A stretch of 47,900 nt of DNA, taken from an uncultured Erysipelotrichaceae bacterium (GTDB lineage Bacteria; Bacillota_I; Bacilli_A; Erysipelotrichales; Erysipelotrichaceae). The stretch lies in contig CALVGN010000008.1 of assembly GCA_944327105.1 (NCBI GenBank), forward strand, positions 1-47,900, read 5' to 3'. A program made the translations under genes and the position numbers. The notes under the pieces are model-generated. The model ran no database searches. It was not told where the DNA came from and saw nothing but the letters and a program-made list of their open reading frames with translations. Below, in pieces: positions 44,142 to 47,900 of this stretch (within the stretch, counting starts at the first letter, position 1; each line of letters opens with the position of its first letter).

Positions 44142-45931
44142 AACGTCTTCATTTTGTTTTAGATCATCTAAAGGGATTCAAATTACTGATGGTTTTAACC
44201 ATTATTGTAACCATCATTTATGCTGGCTTGAATTTAACGGCATCCCTTGTATTTTCCTATGTCATCGATAATGTCATTGGTGGATCTGCCATATCCAATC
44301 CATTGACCCATATGGTCAATACCATCGTCGGAGGGATCGATAACGTCAAATCCCATTTCTGGATCTTGGCCATCCTTTTGATCGGTATTTACATCCTGGT
44401 TGCAGTATTCATGAGTTTTCGGCAACGCCAGCAAGGCGTCGTTGCCGAAAACCTGGTTGAAACCATCCGTAATGATTTATATGATCATATCCAACAACTT
44501 CCTTATAAATTCCATGTTTCCACCAATACCGGTGAATTGATCCAAAAATGTACCAGTGACGTGGATATGATCCGTCGTTTCTTTTCCGGTCAGTTGTGTG
44601 AGATTTTCTATATTTTATCCACGGCCATCATCGCATTGATCGTTCTTTATATGATCAATGCGAAACTGGCGTTGTTTGCATCGATTTCGTTACCGATCAT
44701 TTTCGTTTATTCCTATTTGTTCTTTAAAAAAGTACAGCAACAGTTTTTACTTTCCGATCAAGCAGAAGCCATCATGACCACCAAGATCCAGGAGTCATTG
44801 TCCGGTATCCGAGTTGTGAAAGCATTCAATCGAGAAAAGTATGAAGTCGATCGTTTCGCTCAAACCAATCAGGATTATGTGGATGTTACTTATAAGATGA
44901 TAAAAACATTGGGTGGATACTGGTCCAGTTCATATATGATCTGTTTATTAGGTATCTTATCCGTTGTCGTGATGGGTATCTTCGCGGTACGCAACGGTGA
45001 ATTGAGCATCGGAAATTTTGTGGTTTTTGTCACTTACCAGACCAGTATCCTTTATCCGATAAGAATGCTGGGACGGATCATGAGTGACTATGGTAAGGTC
45101 ACGGTATCCATGGATCGGCTGATGGATATATTGGATAGACCGGCGGAGGATCTGGTTCATGGTTCAAAACCGAATATGCAGGGGGATATCATCTTTGATC
45201 ATGTCAAATTCAATTATGGAGATGATCATTTTGATGTTTTGAAGGATATATCGTTTCAGATCCATAATGGTCAAACCATCGCCATCATCGGTCCCACCGG
45301 TGCAGGTAAAAGTACATTGATGTATCTATTGACTCGTTTATATGATCCAACTGGGGGTACCATTACCATCAATGGGGTCGATATCACAAATATCAACAAG
45401 AAATACTTACGGGAAAATGTCGGGATCGTTTTACAGGAACCATTCTTATTTTCCAGAACGATCGAATCCAATTTACGGATCGTCAATCCCACTGCCAGTG
45501 AAGAAGAAATGGTCAACGCCACCTCCATTGCTGCCGTTCATGATGTCATCACTTCCTTTGAGCGGGGTTATTCAACGATCGTCGGTGAAAAAGGGGTCAC
45601 GTTGTCTGGTGGTCAAAAACAAAGGGTCGCGATTGCCCGTACATTGATCAAAGATACTCCGATATTGATCTTTGATGACTCATTGAGCGCAGTGGATACC
45701 GAAACGGATGAAAAGATCCGTCATGCCATCCATTCCATGGAGCATAAAAAAACCATGATCATCATTACCCAACGGGTATCCAGTGCCAAAGACTGTGATT
45801 GGATCGTGGTGATCGAGGATGGTTTGATCACGCAACAAGGTACCCATGATCAACTCATCGTACAGGATGGTTTATACCAGCGCATCAATGCGATCCAATC
45901 TAAAGTGGAAGAAGGTGATCATCATGAGTAA
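44138..45931 (+). CDS. ABC exporter subunit, degenerate nucleotide site
   Basis: A 597-residue half transporter with six membrane helices (residues 1-320) and an ATPase domain. Walker A is GPTGAGKST, the signature LSGGQKQR is intact, but Walker B reads ILIFDDS with Asp in place of the catalytic Glu, and the switch reads ITQR with Gln for His. Such a degenerate half pairs with a complete one in heterodimeric exporters (BmrCD, LmrCD, TM287/288). The next gene supplies that partner. Likely a multidrug or lipid exporter. Confidence 0.92.
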   Translation: MKRLHFVLDHLKGFKLLMVLTIIVTIIYAGLNLTASLVFSYVIDNVIGGSAISNPLTHMVNTIVGGIDNVKSHFWILAILLIGIYILVAVFMSFRQRQQGVVAENLVETIRNDLYDHIQQLPYKFHVSTNTGELIQKCTSDVDMIRRFFSGQLCEIFYILSTAIIALIVLYMINAKLALFASISLPIIFVYSYLFFKKVQQQFLLSDQAEAIMTTKIQESLSGIRVVKAFNREKYEVDRFAQTNQDYVDVTYKMIKTLGGYWSSSYMICLLGILSVVVMGIFAVRNGELSIGNFVVFVTYQTSILYPIRMLGRIMSDYGKVTVSMDRLMDILDRPAEDLVHGSKPNMQGDIIFDHVKFNYGDDHFDVLKDISFQIHNGQTIAIIGPTGAGKSTLMYLLTRLYDPTGGTITINGVDITNINKKYLRENVGIVLQEPFLFSRTIESNLRIVNPTASEEEMVNATSIAAVHDVITSFERGYSTIVGEKGVTLSGGQKQRVAIARTLIKDTPILIFDDSLSAVDTETDEKIRHAIHSMEHKKTMIIITQRVSSAKDCDWIVVIEDGLITQQGTHDQLIVQDGLYQRINAIQSKVEEGDHHE

Positions 45932-47777
45932 TCGATTTGAAGAAAAAGATTTTTCTAAGGATGGTTTCAATTTATCCACATGGAAAAAAATCGCAATATT
46001 GTTTAAACCACAGTATAAAAACTTTCTTATTTTGATTGGGTTGCAGATCTTGATCGCATTTAGTGATGTTTTGTTCCCGTTTTTGAATTCCACTGCCATC
46101 GATACCTTTGCCTCCAACCATGGTTCAGACCAATTGCTTTATGGTTTCATCATTCTTTATGTGGTTGCCATTTTGTTGGTCGGATTATTGAATTACGTGT
46201 ATTTCCATTATTCCGGTAAAGTCGAGATGGGATTTGGATACGATCTAAGAAAAAATTGTTTCGATAAACTGCAAAGTCTTTCTTTCTCTTATTTTGATAC
46301 GACTCCCACGGGGTGGTTGATGGCCCGTATGACCAGTGACATTGCCCGTTTAGCCGAAGTGATCGCCTGGAGCATGTTGGATCTGGCATGGGGATTTCCG
46401 GTCATGGTCTTTTCCACACTGATCATGCTCAACGCCAATCCTTTACTGACTTTATTGGTCTGGATCGTCGTTCCGTTTCTCGCCATATTGAGTTATTGGT
46501 TCCAGAAGATGATGTTAGCGGCGTATCGTCATGTGCGCAAAGCCAACAGTAAGATCACCAATGATTTCAATGAAGGGATCAATGGTGCCAAGACTACCAA
46601 AACATTGGTTTTGGAAGATCATAATTTAAGTGAATTCAAGGAAGATACCGCCGAAATGCGTCGCGTATCCGTACGCGCCGCCAAACTGGGCGGTACCTTC
46701 CGTCCCTTGGTTTATTTCGTCTCATCCTTGGCCTTGGCATTGATCATCTGGTTTGGTGCGGATCTAGGAAGTAAAGGTATCGTAAGTTTTGGTACGTTGA
46801 TGCTATTCATTCAATATGCCCAACAATTTTATGAACCGATCCGATCGATCTCTGCGATCATGAGTGAATTCCAGATGGCCCAGGCTTCTGCGGAGCGGAT
46901 CATCTATTTGCTGGAAAGCGAACCCAGTATCGTGGATTCCGATGATGTGATCGATCGATATGGAACGGTATTTGAACCAAAGAAGGAAAACTATGAACCG
47001 ATCAAAGGCGATGTGGAATTCAAACATGTGGACTTCTCGTATTTGCCGGATGAACCGATCTTGACGGATTTCAATTTGAAGATTCATTCTGGTCAAACCA
47101 TCGCATTGGTGGGTGAAACCGGCAGTGGGAAAAGTACGATCGTGAATCTGATCTGTCGATTCTATGAACCGATTAATGGTGAGTTGTTGATCGATGGAGT
47201 GGATTATCGCAATCGCTCCATTGGTTGGTTACATTCCAATTTAGGCTATGTGTTGCAGGCACCCCATTTATTCAGTGGGACGATCAAGGAAAACGTACGA
47301 TTCGGTAAATTAGATGCCAGTGACGAAGAAATCATCGATGCCTGTAAATTGGTCAATGCTCATGATTTCATCATGAAATTCGATGATGGTTATGATACCC
47401 AGGTCGGGGAAGGCGGAAGCCGCTTATCGACGGGTCAGAAGCAATTGATTTCCTTTGCTCGGGCAGTGTTGGCCAAACCAGCGATCTTTGTTTTGGATGA
47501 AGCAACCAGCAGCATCGATACGGAAACCGAGCAAATTATCCAATATGCTATCGAAAATATCATGAAGGATCGCACCAGTTTTGTAGTGGCCCATCGCTTA
47601 TCTACTATTGTCAATGCAGATCGAATATTGGTGATTCGAAAAGGAAAGATCGTGGAAGATGGGACGCATGGTGAATTGATGCGATTACATGGTTATTATT
47701 ATCGGTTGTATACCAATCAATTCAATGAATCCATTCAAGCTGCGATCGAAGCCAATAGTCGTAATGTGATGGCTTGA
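45924..47777 (+). CDS. ABC exporter subunit, catalytic partner
   Basis: A 617-residue half transporter. It starts MSNRFEEKDFSKDGF in the eight bases overlapping the previous gene. Walker A is GETGSGKST, Walker B FVLDEATSS has the catalytic Glu, and the switch is VAHRLST. The signature reads LSTGQKQ rather than LSGGQ. In a heterodimer this altered signature would face the degenerate site of the partner, while the consensus site is formed by this subunit's Walker motifs and the partner's LSGGQ. The stop lies just before the IS-like end. Confidence 0.93.
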   Translation: MSNRFEEKDFSKDGFNLSTWKKIAILFKPQYKNFLILIGLQILIAFSDVLFPFLNSTAIDTFASNHGSDQLLYGFIILYVVAILLVGLLNYVYFHYSGKVEMGFGYDLRKNCFDKLQSLSFSYFDTTPTGWLMARMTSDIARLAEVIAWSMLDLAWGFPVMVFSTLIMLNANPLLTLLVWIVVPFLAILSYWFQKMMLAAYRHVRKANSKITNDFNEGINGAKTTKTLVLEDHNLSEFKEDTAEMRRVSVRAAKLGGTFRPLVYFVSSLALALIIWFGADLGSKGIVSFGTLMLFIQYAQQFYEPIRSISAIMSEFQMAQASAERIIYLLESEPSIVDSDDVIDRYGTVFEPKKENYEPIKGDVEFKHVDFSYLPDEPILTDFNLKIHSGQTIALVGETGSGKSTIVNLICRFYEPINGELLIDGVDYRNRSIGWLHSNLGYVLQAPHLFSGTIKENVRFGKLDASDEEIIDACKLVNAHDFIMKFDDGYDTQVGEGGSRLSTGQKQLISFARAVLAKPAIFVLDEATSSIDTETEQIIQYAIENIMKDRTSFVVAHRLSTIVNADRILVIRKGKIVEDGTHGELMRLHGYYYRLYTNQFNESIQAAIEANSRNVMA

Positions 47778-47781
47778 CACT

Positions 47782-47900
47782 CCCCATGACTAAAGTCAGG
47801 GGATTCTCGCTACCCCGCCACCATATTGTGGCTGACCAGTACATTTCTGCTAGGTCGTAGTGCGAGCTACGGGTGTGCCATCACCCATCGTAGGGCAGAA
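47782..47900 (-). mobile_element. Structured end of an IS200/IS605-type element (partial)
   Basis: The bases CCCC-A-TGACT-AA-AGTCA-GGGG (47782-47802) form a subterminal hairpin with a bulged base, as in IS200/IS605 ends. Further hairpins follow (GCCAC/GTGGC, CGTAG/CTACG). No ORF is visible before the window edge. Read on the minus strand this looks like the 3' end of a tnpB gene region with its omega RNA, so tnpB is expected beyond the right edge. This is recognition by pattern only. It lies four bases after the exporter stop codon. Confidence 0.55.

Noticed and set aside
1-47900. CRISPR arrays, tRNA and rRNA genes, prophage
   Set aside because: No regularly spaced repeats, no tRNA- or rRNA-like sequence and no phage structural genes were seen.

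Overview
The window looks like the replication-origin region of a low-to-medium GC Gram-positive bacterium (Bacillota). The evidence is the block dnaA-dnaN-rlbA-recF-gyrB-gyrA, a Noc gene next to ParA/ParB, two perfect Bacillus-type parS sites, a serine T-box, a short SRP RNA, mannose-family PTS genes and a monomeric [FeFe]-hydrogenase. The hydrogenase and PTS point to an anaerobic fermenter, and Erysipelotrichia is my best guess. No spore genes are seen.

Layout, left to right. (1) 1-2000: an MFS transporter cut by the window edge, with an AraC-family regulator upstream of it. (2) 2100-5100: a direct repeat of about 470-490 bp carrying the 3' end of nagA and its terminator. It flanks a metallo-beta-lactamase-fold hydrolase and a DUF4143-type ATPase, so the left copy is a nagA fragment. 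(3) 4775-11610: an amino-sugar operon on the minus strand, with a PRD regulator, a terminator, a promoter overlapped by a cre-like site, EIIA-EIIB-EIIC-EIID, a membrane protein resembling a dead M28 peptidase, and nagA. (4) 11690-20370: a minus-strand housekeeping run of mnmG, a ThyX-like gene, rsmG, noc, parA, parB, mnmE and tatD, then a lipoprotein and a 43-residue membrane peptide that is absent from longer-ORF lists. (5) 20530-26940: fhs, recR, ybaB, dnaX, tadA, SRP RNA and serS, with serS preceded by a T-box. (6) 27271-29571: two plus-strand genes, a lipoprotein and an [FeFe]-hydrogenase. (7) 29684-39037: gyrA, gyrB, recF, rlbA, an unidentified structured RNA, an ABM-domain monooxygenase, dnaN and dnaA on the minus strand. 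(8) 39100-39380: oriC with about 15 DnaA boxes, and a second small cluster between dnaA and dnaN. (9) 39562-41686: jag, yidC, rnpA and rpmH, also on the minus strand. (10) 41812-47777: a plus-strand YtrA-type GntR/ABC-2 operon and a heterodimeric ABC exporter pair. (11) 47782-47900: the structured end of what looks like an IS200/IS605-type element.

The left arm is transcribed mostly away from oriC, with replication. The rpmH-rnpA-yidC-jag operon points towards oriC and so appears to run against its replication fork. In Bacillus subtilis it lies divergent from dnaA.

The most striking observations are these. A perfect parS site forms the hairpin just before the antiterminator of the serS T-box, and a second parS lies in the serS 3' untranslated region. 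The palindrome ATGGTT-N(1-2)-AACCAT occurs at least eight times, far more often than chance. The nagA fragment differs from the intact gene almost only by synonymous changes.
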